A DNA stretch of 47,940 nt from Proteiniphilum sp. UBA5283 (GCA_002408485.1 DHSP01000059.1:656-48595); one strand, 5' to 3'. Shown: positions 1 to 9,815, numbered from the stretch's first letter. The notes: generated by a model from the sequence alone, not told the origin. Made by a program: numbers and translations.

Positions 1-7
1 TGTCAAT

Positions 8-415
8 TTAAAGACGGCTAAGCACCCGGACAAACGATTCGGGAAGACAAACGTTCTTCAGACTCAACGCTTCTTTGAAAAGAGGAGCGATCTGCTTGTC
101 GGTGAATCCGGCAATACCGCATCCAACACGGGTTACATAGAAGAAGTATTCAGAGTGCGCTGCGGCAAAATCGATAAATTGATCTACATAGGGTGCAATG
201 GTTTCTATGCCTCCCTGCATGGTGGGAATGCCATAGCTTTGTCCCTGTAAACCGACTCCCTGTCCGTATATGGCGCCAAACTTGTTCAACGCTATCCTGG
301 CAGCACCGCCATCGTGATTTCCGCCCAGGTTGCTGCCAAACACAAAAATCTCACCTGCCGATAAAACAGTGATATTCTCGGGTGTAAAAGTGGGCCTTTC
401 GACTGAATCTTTCAT
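8..415 (-). CDS. Macro-like small protein (A1S_2505-type family)
   Basis: A 135-residue protein starting at ATG 415; a TTG six codons upstream at 433 is possible but less likely. It shows the block IFVFGSNLGG..HDGGAAR, then FGAIYGQGVGLQGQSYGIPT, then VTRVGCGIAGF near the C-terminus. This glycine-rich pattern matches what I remember of the small cytosolic family named after Acinetobacter A1S_2505 (called a phage non-structural protein, but common on chromosomes). The fold and GSN/GAA pattern recall macrodomains that bind ADP-ribose-like ligands. No substrate can be assigned. It lies downstream of the GH5 gene on the same strand, with its own promoter-like box, and nothing suggests they work together. 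Family call fairly sure, function unknown. Confidence 0.7.
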   Translation of the reverse strand: MKDSVERPTFTPENITVLSAGEIFVFGSNLGGNHDGGAARIALNKFGAIYGQGVGLQGQSYGIPTMQGGIETIAPYVDQFIDFAAAHSEYFFYVTRVGCGIAGFTDKQIAPLFKEALSLKNVCLPESFVRVLSRL

Positions 416-455
416 AATAACCTGTTTTTTCAATTAACTATCACATGACTAAACA

Positions 456-463
456 CAAATTTA
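456..463 (-). promoter_or_regulatory. Candidate Bacteroidota -7 box for the macro-like gene
   Basis: The minus strand reads TAAATTTG, an exact TAnnTTTG match, about 40 nt before the ATG at 415. I see no TTTG -33 box at the usual spacing, so support is partial. The box overlaps the TAA that ends the in-frame tail behind the GH5 stop codon. Confidence 0.35.
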
Positions 464-547
464 TTCAAACCTCACCTCCATCAGCTCTATATCCGATAAA
501 ACCACGCGGGTGTTGCCGGCATTTCCCAGGGAGAAGACAATGCGTGC
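461..547 (-). pseudogene. In-frame tail after the GH5 stop, resembling a lost carbohydrate-binding domain
   Basis: Directly after the TAG that ends the GH5 gene (548-550), and in the same frame, come 28 sense codons before TAA. They read ARIVFSLGNAG, then NTRVVLSDIELMEV, ending RFE. The pattern (beta strand with F-x-LG, a short turn, then V-LxDIxL) resembles the last two strands of CBM4/CBM9-like jelly-roll domains that often follow glycanase catalytic domains. It is far too short to be a full domain, so I infer a deletion that removed most of a C-terminal module and left a stop codon at the junction. Stop-codon readthrough or chance resemblance cannot be excluded. Confidence 0.45.
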
Positions 548-1603
548 CTACAGATCGGGCATGGGGTCGCTGACCAGCGCATTCACCAGCCGCTGTTCGT
601 AGCGGCGATTTTGTGGATCGTAGATCCCGAAGCCGGAGTTCCACTCCCAGTAGGCCCAGCTGAAGCTTTGCTGTTCAAACCAGCGAGCAAGGAAGCGCGT
701 CCACCTTACCCGCGAGTCGATGTCGGCACGCGAGTAGGCGCCAAACTCACCCACATGCACCGGGATATTCTTTTCGCCAGCCAATTGGATGACTGTCTTG
801 AAATCTTCTTTCACCGCCTGCCGCTCGAAGACGGTGCCGTGCCACTGCGTTCCCAGCCAGGCATCGGATCCTTCCGACCAGCTGGCACCCTGGTGGGTGA
901 ACTGAAACGGGTTGTAGTAATGGACGGTGAGGATGAGCTGTGGATCGTCGGGAATCTCCAATGATCGCAATCCGCCGACGCCGCCCCACTCTGCTGTGCC
1001 CAGCAACACACAACGCCTGGGGTTGGTTCTGCGGATTACCCGAAGCGCTGATTCCGCATAATCGTTCCACAAAGCGGGGGTGAGCTTGTCGTGGGGCTCG
1101 TTCAAAATCTCGAACAACAGGCTGTCGGGGTAATTCTTAAAGTGGCCGGCAATCTGCTCCCACTGCGATAGAAAACGGGCTTTCTCCCCGGCGGGGTTGG
1201 CCATCAGGGCATCGTGGTGATGCATGTTGAGGATGATGTGCAGCTTCTGCTTCAGCGCCTCGTCGACGGCCGACTCGATGGTCTGCATGAAAGCCGACTC
1301 GATGGTGTAGGGTGCCGTGGACATGCTGCGATCGTCCCGTTCCCAGCGGATGGGAAGACGTACGTGCGTGAAACCCAGATCGGCAATTCGCTTCAGGTCG
1401 GCTGGATCGAACGGCGATTGCCACGACTGCATTGCCTCGTAGGTGTTCCCGATGTTGATTCCTTTTCCCAGGCGGACATTGATCTCCCGGGCACTTGCCC
1501 AGGTACCTGTTTCTTCCGGTGCCGGCTCCGGCTCCCCGGGTTGACTGTTGCATTGTTGAAACAGAAACAACAGGATCGTAAGCAGAAAGAGCGTTTTTTT
1601 CAT
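548..1603 (-). CDS. GH5 family glycanase (endoglucanase-like) lipoprotein
   Basis: A secreted (beta/alpha)8 retaining glycoside hydrolase of family 5, expected to cut beta-1,4-linked glycans such as cellulose, beta-glucan or mannan. The chosen start at 1603 gives a lipoprotein signal peptide, MKKTLFLLTILLFLFQQC, with Cys18 as the lipidation site; an upstream ATG at 1648 would add 15 residues before it. The catalytic domain follows a short P/E-rich linker and begins at GKGINIGNTYEA. The acid/base Glu is in EILNEPHD and the nucleophile in HVGEFGAYS; HHHD after strand 4 also fits. The C-terminus ends shortly after the catalytic domain, with in-frame domain-like codons beyond the stop. The gene is 83 nt downstream of tamL on the same strand and could be cotranscribed. 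GH5 is sure, substrate is not. Confidence 0.88.
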   Translation of the reverse strand: MKKTLFLLTILLFLFQQCNSQPGEPEPAPEETGTWASAREINVRLGKGINIGNTYEAMQSWQSPFDPADLKRIADLGFTHVRLPIRWERDDRSMSTAPYTIESAFMQTIESAVDEALKQKLHIILNMHHHDALMANPAGEKARFLSQWEQIAGHFKNYPDSLLFEILNEPHDKLTPALWNDYAESALRVIRRTNPRRCVLLGTAEWGGVGGLRSLEIPDDPQLILTVHYYNPFQFTHQGASWSEGSDAWLGTQWHGTVFERQAVKEDFKTVIQLAGEKNIPVHVGEFGAYSRADIDSRVRWTRFLARWFEQQSFSWAYWEWNSGFGIYDPQNRRYEQRLVNALVSDPMPDL

Positions 1604-1625
1604 GATGTTGCCTATTTTGATTTCA

Positions 1626-1640
1626 GAAATTGTCAATTTC
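1626..1640. repeat. Short inverted repeat upstream of the GH5 gene
   Basis: GAAATTG, one T, then CAATTTC: 7-nt arms about 23 nt before the GH5 start codon. It could be a small operator or a leader hairpin; it may also be chance in an AT-rich spacer. Confidence 0.3.
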
Positions 1641-1686
1641 TCGGGCACTTACCTCCTGGGAGCCAGGCATGCATCTCCTCCGACAA

Positions 1687-3984
1687 TCAGAACGGGTAGC
1701 CGATGGCAAAGTGGAAAGCAAAATCACGCCTGAACTCGGGCCTGAAGATCGTCCATCTCGATCCTTCGGGCAGCGCCGGATTGTGTGCTTTCATGCCGCC
1801 ATCTACCCGGATAAGGAGGAAGTTCAGGTCGAAGCGAATCCCCAATCCGTAAGAAACGGCCAGCTCCTTGTAGAACTTATCCCAGGAGAAAAGACCCCCG
1901 GGCTGTTCCACGTAGTCTTTGATGGTCCAGATATTGCCGGCATCCACAAATGCAGCCATCTCGAAAAGACGGGTTAGCTTGCGGCGATACTCCACACTGA
2001 AGTCCAGCTTCACATCACCCACTCTGCGGCCAAAATCATGCCCCGTGGAGTCACGGCTAAAGGTGCCGGGGCCCAATGTTCTCGTACTCCACCCGCGCAC
2101 GCTGTTGGCGCCGCCGCCATAGTATCTCTTTTCAAAGGGGAGGACAGTTGAGTTGCCATAAGGATATGCCATTCCTACCGCAAAATGGGCGGCAAGGGTG
2201 TTTTTGTCGCCAAAAGCAATCATGGGGGCAATGTCGAAGTCTCCTTTCACATACTCGGCGTATTGCAATCCGAAAAACTCTTCAATACCTTCGTTGTTTT
2301 GTTTGCCACCCCCCAACCCCGTGACGATGCGGGGAAGCCAGCCGGCCAGCTCTATCCCTGAACGAATACGAAATGGAATGACGGGCATATTCCCTCTTGA
2401 AATCCGGTTGTAATTGGTAAAGGTTACGTTGTACGTACTCCGCACAATCAACTGCTCATCATAGCTGTATCGCAGGATGGGACTGGCATCTTCGCTTAAA
2501 TAGAGATCAATGAACCGTTTGGATTTCCAGGGCATTCTGACATAGGTGATCCCGACAGGCTCGAGCACATTCAGAAGTTTCCATTCCAAGGAAGACCATT
2601 GAAAACGACTCGACAGGTTGAAAAACTGGCGCAAATACTCGGGCCTCTTCTGAAAGTTTATGCCGGCGGAAAACTCCGTGGAGGCAGAAGGCTGATCTTT
2701 CAATTGCTTTATCATCCAGGGAAACAGCAATTGCGGAACAGACAAAAACACTTCGGCTCCATACTCGTAATAGCTATTATCCAGCAAATCGAGGCTGTCG
2801 GTAGCGCGAATAAATTCATAGGCGGCATTCAACCGCACACGGAAGGTCTCCCCTCCTTTCAGAAAGTTGCGGTGTTCGTAGGTCAGGTTGCTTGCCACCC
2901 CCAGGTCGCCCGCCGAATTGGTGCCATCAACCCCAAATTGCATGTAATGTAGGTTCCCCGGAAAGAGCGTAATCCGTGAATCGAGAAAGTTTGAGTCGTT
3001 CCGTACCACGGGAGTGAGGTTAATGGCCGTCTGGTTCACAGGCCCCATGCCGTTTAACGAAGAGTATGTCCGTTCTACAATCCGGTCGGAATAAAGTCGG
3101 CCGGGACGAAGAAATATATTGTAATATACCGACTGCGGCAACAGAAACCGATCTTTTTCAGAGATAATCTGCAAGCCCCGGTATTGAACCGTATCCAGAC
3201 GATTGGCCCGGGTGGAATCTTCAAGCAGACGGGCATCGACGCCATTGATGACCGTAACTTTTCCAATATTGTACTGTTTGTGCAGGGTGGTGTCGGTGGG
3301 ATTATTCAGAGCCAGGGTCACATCTACCTGGTGGTTGCCGACGGTGGTGTCGGCCAGAAAATAGAAATTATCTTTCAAAAAATTATAATACCCTCTGTTT
3401 CTCAACGTGGTGGTCATGCGCTCCCTGTCCTGCTCCAAAACCGACAGGTCGAAGATATCCCCTTCCCGGATGATATCGAGTCTTTTTGAGTCGCTCAGGA
3501 TTTTGTGGATGGTGGTATCGGCAGAGCGGATGGTATCCCGGAATGAACGAATTCGGTAAGGTTCGTTGCCGGTGACTTGAAAAAAAAGGTTGGCTTTTTT
3601 ATCTTTTTTCTCCAGGGTGGTGTCCACCTCGGCATTCAGATACCCTTTGTTGTTAAGATGCATTCTGATCTGCTCTGCCGAGATAACGGCCAGCTGCTCG
3701 TTATACAATACGGGCGGATCGCCGTATTTGAGCAGTTGCCGGTTCAACCAGGTAGAATCGTTGTCGGGAATGTTGTACATATGCAGCTTCCATTTTCCCA
3801 CAATGGGTATCGAGGCGTTGGGCCGCTGCCGGAGAAAGGGTCTTAGCTCCGATGCGCCGATGCCTTTCACATCGGAGCTGATGCCTGCTTTGTTGAGCAG
3901 ATAGCTCCCCTCGGGCACCTTTTTCGTTACATTACAGGCAGCGAGTGTAATCAGGGAGAATATGCAAAGTATATATTTCTTCAT
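1687..3984 (-). CDS. tamL: TamL, Omp85-family assembly lipoprotein
   Basis: A 765-residue outer-membrane protein of the BamA/TamA superfamily in the lipidated form typical of Bacteroidota. The signal peptide MKKYILCIFSLITLAAC ends at the lipid-accepting Cys17. Residues of about 40-330 look like POTRA repeats (for example YRIRSFRDTIRS, YNIGKVTVINGV), followed by a C-terminal 16-strand barrel. The barrel has the loop-6 hallmark VRGWSTRTLGPG and ends in an aromatic strand, FHFAIGYPF. Together with inner-membrane-anchored TamB it is thought to insert or move outer-membrane material. It starts 4 nt after the tamB stop, a clear tamB-tamL operon. No sign of damage. Confidence 0.9.
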   Translation of the reverse strand: MKKYILCIFSLITLAACNVTKKVPEGSYLLNKAGISSDVKGIGASELRPFLRQRPNASIPIVGKWKLHMYNIPDNDSTWLNRQLLKYGDPPVLYNEQLAVISAEQIRMHLNNKGYLNAEVDTTLEKKDKKANLFFQVTGNEPYRIRSFRDTIRSADTTIHKILSDSKRLDIIREGDIFDLSVLEQDRERMTTTLRNRGYYNFLKDNFYFLADTTVGNHQVDVTLALNNPTDTTLHKQYNIGKVTVINGVDARLLEDSTRANRLDTVQYRGLQIISEKDRFLLPQSVYYNIFLRPGRLYSDRIVERTYSSLNGMGPVNQTAINLTPVVRNDSNFLDSRITLFPGNLHYMQFGVDGTNSAGDLGVASNLTYEHRNFLKGGETFRVRLNAAYEFIRATDSLDLLDNSYYEYGAEVFLSVPQLLFPWMIKQLKDQPSASTEFSAGINFQKRPEYLRQFFNLSSRFQWSSLEWKLLNVLEPVGITYVRMPWKSKRFIDLYLSEDASPILRYSYDEQLIVRSTYNVTFTNYNRISRGNMPVIPFRIRSGIELAGWLPRIVTGLGGGKQNNEGIEEFFGLQYAEYVKGDFDIAPMIAFGDKNTLAAHFAVGMAYPYGNSTVLPFEKRYYGGGANSVRGWSTRTLGPGTFSRDSTGHDFGRRVGDVKLDFSVEYRRKLTRLFEMAAFVDAGNIWTIKDYVEQPGGLFSWDKFYKELAVSYGLGIRFDLNFLLIRVDGGMKAHNPALPEGSRWTIFRPEFRRDFAFHFAIGYPF

Positions 3985-3988
3985 CCGG

Positions 3989-6900
3989 CTAGTTGTCTTC
4001 TTTTGGCTTGGTAAACCTGAAATTAAAGAGATTTCTGAATGATTTTGCCTCTTTTGTCACCACCACTCCAACACCCTGGGTTGTGGGAGTACGTCGGTAG
4101 AACCGTTCGTTTGCCCTGTTGAAGGCACGAAGCATCAACCAGTTGTTGATATCATACTCCATTTCAAACTCTCCCATGAAAGCCTGCTGACCAGCCAGCA
4201 TGGTGTTATCGCCGTAACTCAGGTTGGTTGTTAAGCGCAAACGGTCGTTAAACAAACGGGTGGAGACATCGAGCCCCATTCGCACATTATCGAAAGTGCC
4301 GTCCACCGTCTCCAGGTTGGTGCTTACCGACCAGTTGTCGTTCAACGCACTGGCAAACAACGCATCCAGTCCCCTCGCCAATGTATTGGAGGCAAATCTC
4401 GTAAATACCGACGAACCGAAATTTAAATCGGGAGAACCTTCTGAGGGAATGAAGCTGCCTGTGGTGGCAAGATAGGCAAACTGCAGGATCTTGGTCTCCT
4501 CATTATTGATAAAACTGTTCACCCGCTGTTGTATGTCGTTGGAACTTTCGGGCAACTCAATGTCGTACTGCAGATCCATTGCCTCCAGATTACCTCTTAC
4601 TTGAAGCAAGGCATTGACCGGTACGCGGGTATTGGCCAGCTCTGAGGAGAAAGTAGGACTGAGCGCAACCAGATCAGCCCTCACGGGAAGGTAGGCAGTG
4701 ATGTTGAATTGTGTGTTCATAGGATCTCCTTCCATAGTAAGCCTGCTCCCTTCGCGAATAGTAAAGTCGATGGTCCGTAGGTTTTGCAGGTTATAATGAA
4801 ACTTCCCGCTGTTGATGACAAAGTCACCGTATAAACGTACAGGAGGCGTCGACTTGGAATTAAAGTTGACACTCAGCTCTCCTTCCCCGCTTGCCTCAAT
4901 GGCATTGCCCGTAGTCGGGTCCAGCAACACCGCCGCTCTGAGCATCGGGTTCAGGTTCACGGTTGCCCTCATGACGATGGGGATGCCCGATGACACCGGG
5001 GTGTTGATCCGGGCCTGTTGACTCTCTTTTTTGCGCAGGAAAGCCAACGAATCGTCCTGCGGTGTGTTGATATAAACCACGCCGCTGTATTCGGTGGCTC
5101 TGGCGGTTTGAGGGAGCATCACCATCACCTCCGACGGGCTCTGCGAAAAGAGGTTCCCATCGCCAAAGATGCCGTTGGGCGAGCCCGTGACTTGCAAGTC
5201 GCCCGACAAACGCAGGGAGCCATACACCATCAGGTCGGTACGTTCCCTGTTGTTCAACAGCATGAAATCGTTCAGACGGATTGTGGCATTGTACGCCATT
5301 CTTCCAAAATTGCTATGCGAAAGCCTCACATTCAGATTTGCCGTATGATTGTTCTGATCGCGGATCACCAGATTTTCCAATCCCACGTTATCTTTTTTAA
5401 TTTCGATGGTGTCCGACACGTAGTAAGTGACATTGGTATAGGCAACCTTCATAATTCCTTCATCAATTCCCAGCCACCCTTCGGTCACCGGCTCCGACAG
5501 CTTGCCGGTAATGTGAATGTTTGAGTTTAATCGTCCCGAGAGCTGGTTGAAGATGCCTGCAGTAAACGGCTGGATGGCATTCAGGTCGAAATTTTCGACC
5601 AGAAAGTTTACATCCAAAGAGCGGAGGCTGTTATCTCCAGTAGGGATATAACCCCGTATATCTAAATTACGTACCCCTTTGTGAGTAAGGAAAGCATTCA
5701 GGTCCAGACCGGAGTAGAGGTTATCCCAGTTGCCTTCAATTTCCAGCGTACCGATGCTGTCGTTGTTTACCGTGATATGATCGATCCGGAGATCTTCGGT
5801 GCGGATCAAGGGGTTATCGAGTGCCTGCCGTATATAAATATCGCCGTTGATGGAGCCGGCAAAACTGGATACGTTAAATGCTGCAAGAATATTTGACAGC
5901 TCCGTATTGTTGAAAAAGATCCGGACATTATCGGCCTCGCTCCTGGAGGCAACACCGTCGATTCCGAGAAGGAGCATCTCCTTTTCACGAAGGCCGAAAT
6001 TGGTAATGGAGATGTGGTCTTTGCGATAAGCGATGGAGGCATCGTTGAAGCTCATCTGTTTATCGTTGAATGCTATGGTGGTGGGATGAATGCGGATATC
6101 TGCCGCGAGGTGGTCATCATGGTCGCGCAGGAAACCCGCTGAGATCATGATCTGTCCGTTTGATTTTGTGCTGCTCTGCCGCAACTCGTAGGAAACCACA
6201 TTTCTCACCGAATCACCCGAAGCGTTGCTATTCAGACGGGCATTCACAAATCCGTTGTCCTGCACCAGATATGTGTTCACATCCAATCCAATGTCGGAAG
6301 TACCGCTTTGCAGGTTTATTTTCGTTTCGCGCAGGTCGTTTTTACCAAACATCAACCTGGGAAAATGAGCGTTTAACTGCACGGCACTCTTGTCCATCGC
6401 TCGTATGTTTCCCGCAATGGTTGCATGATCCACATTGTAGAACGGCAAGGCAAAGGCATAAGAAAGATCTTCGGTATTCTTCAGCAAAATATGGAAGCGG
6501 AAGTCGTTGATCCCGTTACCGGAATCGTCCTCTTCGGGCAGGGATATTGCAGACGGGAGGTATGGATGCAGAGCATGCCGCAACTCCTTTCCAATCGTAG
6601 AAAAATAGTAATCGCCGTACATCTCCGCCTCCAGAAAGGAAGACATGATCTGCAGCCTCTTGCCGCTTGCCGAGTCGGCCTGAGCCTGCAGATAGATGGC
6701 GCCGGGATTGTAGATAAAGTTACTGTCGGCCAGCGAGATGTTGTCGATAACAAGGGTGCCGGCCATGTCATCGAAGGTGGCTCCGGCCATCTCTCCGTCG
6801 ATATTCAAGCTCACGTACGGTTCTTTCCAGTCCGCCATCATCAGAAAAGGCTTCAGTTCTAGCCGTTCGACATCTCCTTTTACGGCAAACCACATCCCTT

Positions 6901-8422
6901 CTCCAAAGGTCACCTCACCATTCAGATCAAACCTGTTCCGGTCTGTATTGCTTTTGATGTTTGCAGTCACGTTGTTACCGCTGTAGGTTCCGTTGTACTC
7001 CACATCATGGTAGTAGTTGCCCCGGTAGACCATCGATTCAATACTTCCGTCGGCAACGACTGTGACCTCTCCACCTTTCAGGATAGACACCTTGGCGTTT
7101 GCACTCAGGGTGGCGTTGCCCAGGCCCGCCCCTCCCCCAATAATGTTGTCCACCTGCATATTGTCTGCAGATACAGGCCCCTCGAACACCATATTCTGAA
7201 AGTTGTTGTTTATCCGCCCGGTACCACGCAGCGACACAGCTCCCTGTTCGGTATTTACGGTTCCGCTGTACCGGAAATTGCGCAGCTTGCCCCGTGCCTG
7301 CATCTTCAGATCAAGGTGGCCCGTGTTCAGCAGCTGAACAGGTGATTCGTACTGGATGGCCCCCACCCGGATGAAGTCCTGCAGGTCTTGCTGCGAAACG
7401 GATAGCTGTCGTATCGTTGCCTCCAGGTCACTGTTGTTGAAGTCGCTGTAATCGGCGATCTTCCCGGAAATGTGGATCCTGGTGTCGGAACCATATTGAA
7501 GAACGAGGTTACGAAGGGTTGCCTGAGGCAGTTTTCCCTCTGCCTCCGTTTCAAAGGAAAAGGGTTTGTTCAAATGAGCAAACCGGGACGAAAAAATGGA
7601 AATATCGTTCGGATCGATGACTTCGCTGTCGGCTTTCAGGAAGAATTTTTTTGTCTCCCGGTCATAACGGGCGTTGGAAACCCGGATTTCAGATCGATTC
7701 AGGGAGGCCGTCATTTTATTGCTATTGATCTGTGTTCCGCTGGCTTCAGCGACAACTTTCAGCTCATGCAGCGTGAGGCCGGCGTTCTGTTCCCGGAAGC
7801 TCAGCAGGCCTATTTCGGCCTTCATATCCTCCAGGCTCAGAAAATCAAGTTTACCATCAAAATTGAGATTGTGTACATCGAGGTGCGACACATTGAACTG
7901 ACCCGGCGTTGAGGGTGCAGAATCGATATTGTATTGCAGACGTCCGTTCATCAACATCACCCTGTTTGCCGTGATGCGCCATGTAGCTTTCTCTTTTTTC
8001 ACCACGGTGGTATCCTTCTCCCTGGCGAAAGCATCGATCACAAATTGAAAGTTAAAGGGTTCTCCGGGTGATGTGCGATGCACGGAGGCTGTAAAATTTT
8101 CCAGGCTCACCTTCTCCACGGTTACTTTGTTTCTGAGCAGATCCATGGGATGGATGCGGACAGCCAGCCTGCCGATGTAAGCCAATGTATCCTGCTGCCG
8201 ATCTTCCAGATAAATACCTTTGAGTTCGATGGTATTGAACAGTCGGAAACGAATACTCGCAAGAGATGCTTCGGCCGCTATTTTTGGCTTCACCTTTTCG
8301 AGTGCAATGTCAGCGGCCCTCTTCTGCACGGCAGGGATGCTAAAGACAATGAAAAGTATAATATTTAACAATATAATACTTAATACAATGACAGCGAGTA
8401 TACGAGCAAATTTTGCAACCAA
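3989..8422 (-). CDS. tamB: TamB, translocation and assembly module protein
   Basis: A 1477-residue AsmA/TamB-type bridge protein spanning the periplasm. Residues 8-30 form one transmembrane helix (ARILAVIVLSIILLNIILF). The middle consists of repeating beta-strand-rich, hydrophobic-groove segments (LRNLVLQYGSDT, LDVNFLVENFDLNAIQP). The last 400 residues fit the TamB/DUF490 domain, with strand patterns such as VNALLQVRGNLEAMDLQYDI and a barrel-like end (NLSYGDNTMLAGQ). Length is usual for the family. The start appears to be TTG at 8420-8422: no in-frame ATG precedes it before the stop codon near 8450, and the next ATG would delete the membrane anchor. It is 4 nt upstream of tamL and 108 nt downstream of queA. 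Confidence 0.88.
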   Translation of the reverse strand: MVAKFARILAVIVLSIILLNIILFIVFSIPAVQKRAADIALEKVKPKIAAEASLASIRFRLFNTIELKGIYLEDRQQDTLAYIGRLAVRIHPMDLLRNKVTVEKVSLENFTASVHRTSPGEPFNFQFVIDAFAREKDTTVVKKEKATWRITANRVMLMNGRLQYNIDSAPSTPGQFNVSHLDVHNLNFDGKLDFLSLEDMKAEIGLLSFREQNAGLTLHELKVVAEASGTQINSNKMTASLNRSEIRVSNARYDRETKKFFLKADSEVIDPNDISIFSSRFAHLNKPFSFETEAEGKLPQATLRNLVLQYGSDTRIHISGKIADYSDFNNSDLEATIRQLSVSQQDLQDFIRVGAIQYESPVQLLNTGHLDLKMQARGKLRNFRYSGTVNTEQGAVSLRGTGRINNNFQNMVFEGPVSADNMQVDNIIGGGAGLGNATLSANAKVSILKGGEVTVVADGSIESMVYRGNYYHDVEYNGTYSGNNVTANIKSNTDRNRFDLNGEVTFGEGMWFAVKGDVERLELKPFLMMADWKEPYVSLNIDGEMAGATFDDMAGTLVIDNISLADSNFIYNPGAIYLQAQADSASGKRLQIMSSFLEAEMYGDYYFSTIGKELRHALHPYLPSAISLPEEDDSGNGINDFRFHILLKNTEDLSYAFALPFYNVDHATIAGNIRAMDKSAVQLNAHFPRLMFGKNDLRETKINLQSGTSDIGLDVNTYLVQDNGFVNARLNSNASGDSVRNVVSYELRQSSTKSNGQIMISAGFLRDHDDHLAADIRIHPTTIAFNDKQMSFNDASIAYRKDHISITNFGLREKEMLLLGIDGVASRSEADNVRIFFNNTELSNILAAFNVSSFAGSINGDIYIRQALDNPLIRTEDLRIDHITVNNDSIGTLEIEGNWDNLYSGLDLNAFLTHKGVRNLDIRGYIPTGDNSLRSLDVNFLVENFDLNAIQPFTAGIFNQLSGRLNSNIHITGKLSEPVTEGWLGIDEGIMKVAYTNVTYYVSDTIEIKKDNVGLENLVIRDQNNHTANLNVRLSHSNFGRMAYNATIRLNDFMLLNNRERTDLMVYGSLRLSGDLQVTGSPNGIFGDGNLFSQSPSEVMVMLPQTARATEYSGVVYINTPQDDSLAFLRKKESQQARINTPVSSGIPIVMRATVNLNPMLRAAVLLDPTTGNAIEASGEGELSVNFNSKSTPPVRLYGDFVINSGKFHYNLQNLRTIDFTIREGSRLTMEGDPMNTQFNITAYLPVRADLVALSPTFSSELANTRVPVNALLQVRGNLEAMDLQYDIELPESSNDIQQRVNSFINNEETKILQFAYLATTGSFIPSEGSPDLNFGSSVFTRFASNTLARGLDALFASALNDNWSVSTNLETVDGTFDNVRMGLDVSTRLFNDRLRLTTNLSYGDNTMLAGQQAFMGEFEMEYDINNWLMLRAFNRANERFYRRTPTTQGVGVVVTKEAKSFRNLFNFRFTKPKEDN

Positions 8423-8530
8423 GTTTATCGAAACAAAATAGGTGAATGATCAAGATTTTTCAACAATGCAATATTACAAAAAAAGGAGCAAGGGCATTGT
8501 CTCAGTGGTTATTTTAACCAAAAAATAAGG

Positions 8531-9763
8531 TTATTTGGTCTTTTTCCACAATAATGAACTGTCGCCGTAGCTGAGGAAGCGATAATTTTGATGCAGCGCA
8601 TAGTCGTATATTTTTTGCCAGTCGTCTCCCACGAAGGCAGCGATGAGTAACAACAACGTGCTCTGCGGCTGATGAAAGTTGGTGACAATGGCATCGGCAT
8701 AATGAAACTGATAACCCGGCACGATGATGATCTGCGTGTCAGTGATCAGCTGCTCTTGACGGCGCCGGTTGAGATAATCGAGAATATTTTGAAGCGCTTG
8801 CGTGGGAGAAATATCGTCATTCTTATCATAGGGATCCCACTGTTTAACGCTCAGCTCCTGCGACGATGCTTCCGGGTGGGAGTGCAGCTTCCTTCCAATG
8901 TAGTATATGCTTTCCAAAGTCCGAAGCGAAGTGGTTCCCACCACAATAAGCTTCCCCCTGTTTTGCAGCAATTTCTCAACCGTCTCCCGGGGTATGGAAA
9001 TAAACTCGGTATGCATGGTATGACCGGCAATGGTATTGGATTTCACCGGTCTGAAAGTACCTGCTCCCACGTGGAGCGTCACTTCGGCGGTATTGATTCC
9101 CTTATTGCGAAGTTGTTCCATTACGTGAGGCGTAAAATGAAGCCCTGCCGTGGGAGCGGCTACAGAGCCCTCTATGCGTGAGTAAACGGTTTGGTAGGTT
9201 TCGTCATCCCCGGGCTCCGAAGGACGGTTGAGATAGGGAGGGATGGGCAGTTTGCCGGCAAGCTCCAGCACCTCCGAGAATGTCAGCTCTTGATGATTCC
9301 ACGAAAAACAGACAATTCTCTCCTCGCCCGCCGCGTCTTTTTTTTCCGCTTTTAGTGTGACCACATCGCCTTGGTAAGGAACCTCCATATACAAAGGCTC
9401 TTCCTTCCATCGCTTGGCATTGCCAATCATACAACTCCAGGAACATTGTGTGTGTTGTTGAAAATTCAGTGCATAGTCGGCCGGCTCGTGCGGAGAAAGA
9501 CAAAATATCTCCACCTGAGCTCCTGTGTCCTTTTGAAACAACAAACGGGCATGAATCACCCGGGTATTGTTGAAAAGCAGCAGGCTCTCCTCAGGCAGCA
9601 GTGCAGGTAAATCCGTGAAGGTGTAAGAAGCAATCTGACCGTCGTGATATTGCAACAACTTCGACATGTCTCTCTGAGGAAGAGGATATTTGGCTATTTT
9701 CGCGTCGGGAAGATTGTAATTGAAACGGCTTATTGCCAACTCTCCGATATGGTCCTTTTTCAT
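8531..9763 (-). CDS. queA: S-adenosylmethionine:tRNA ribosyltransferase-isomerase
   Basis: QueA moves the ribosyl part of S-adenosylmethionine onto preQ1-modified tRNA to make epoxyqueuosine, in the cytosol. The 410-residue protein opens with RFNYNLPDAKIAKYPLPQRDMSKLL, a close match to the family N-terminus, and carries LLLFNNTRVIHARL, EGSVAAPTAGLHFT, LHVGAGTFRPVK and TNFHQPQSTLLLL. It is longer than proteobacterial QueA (about 350), as is common in Bacteroidota. A full-consensus promoter lies upstream at 9816-9847. Other queuosine genes are not in the window. tamB follows after 108 nt on the same strand, so read-through is possible. Confidence 0.96.
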   Translation of the reverse strand: MKKDHIGELAISRFNYNLPDAKIAKYPLPQRDMSKLLQYHDGQIASYTFTDLPALLPEESLLLFNNTRVIHARLLFQKDTGAQVEIFCLSPHEPADYALNFQQHTQCSWSCMIGNAKRWKEEPLYMEVPYQGDVVTLKAEKKDAAGEERIVCFSWNHQELTFSEVLELAGKLPIPPYLNRPSEPGDDETYQTVYSRIEGSVAAPTAGLHFTPHVMEQLRNKGINTAEVTLHVGAGTFRPVKSNTIAGHTMHTEFISIPRETVEKLLQNRGKLIVVGTTSLRTLESIYYIGRKLHSHPEASSQELSVKQWDPYDKNDDISPTQALQNILDYLNRRRQEQLITDTQIIIVPGYQFHYADAIVTNFHQPQSTLLLLIAAFVGDDWQKIYDYALHQNYRFLSYGDSSLLWKKTK

Positions 9764-9815
9764 TTTTTTACTACCGAAAAACCTATTTTTCGTAATTATT
9801 AATGCATTTATTCCA

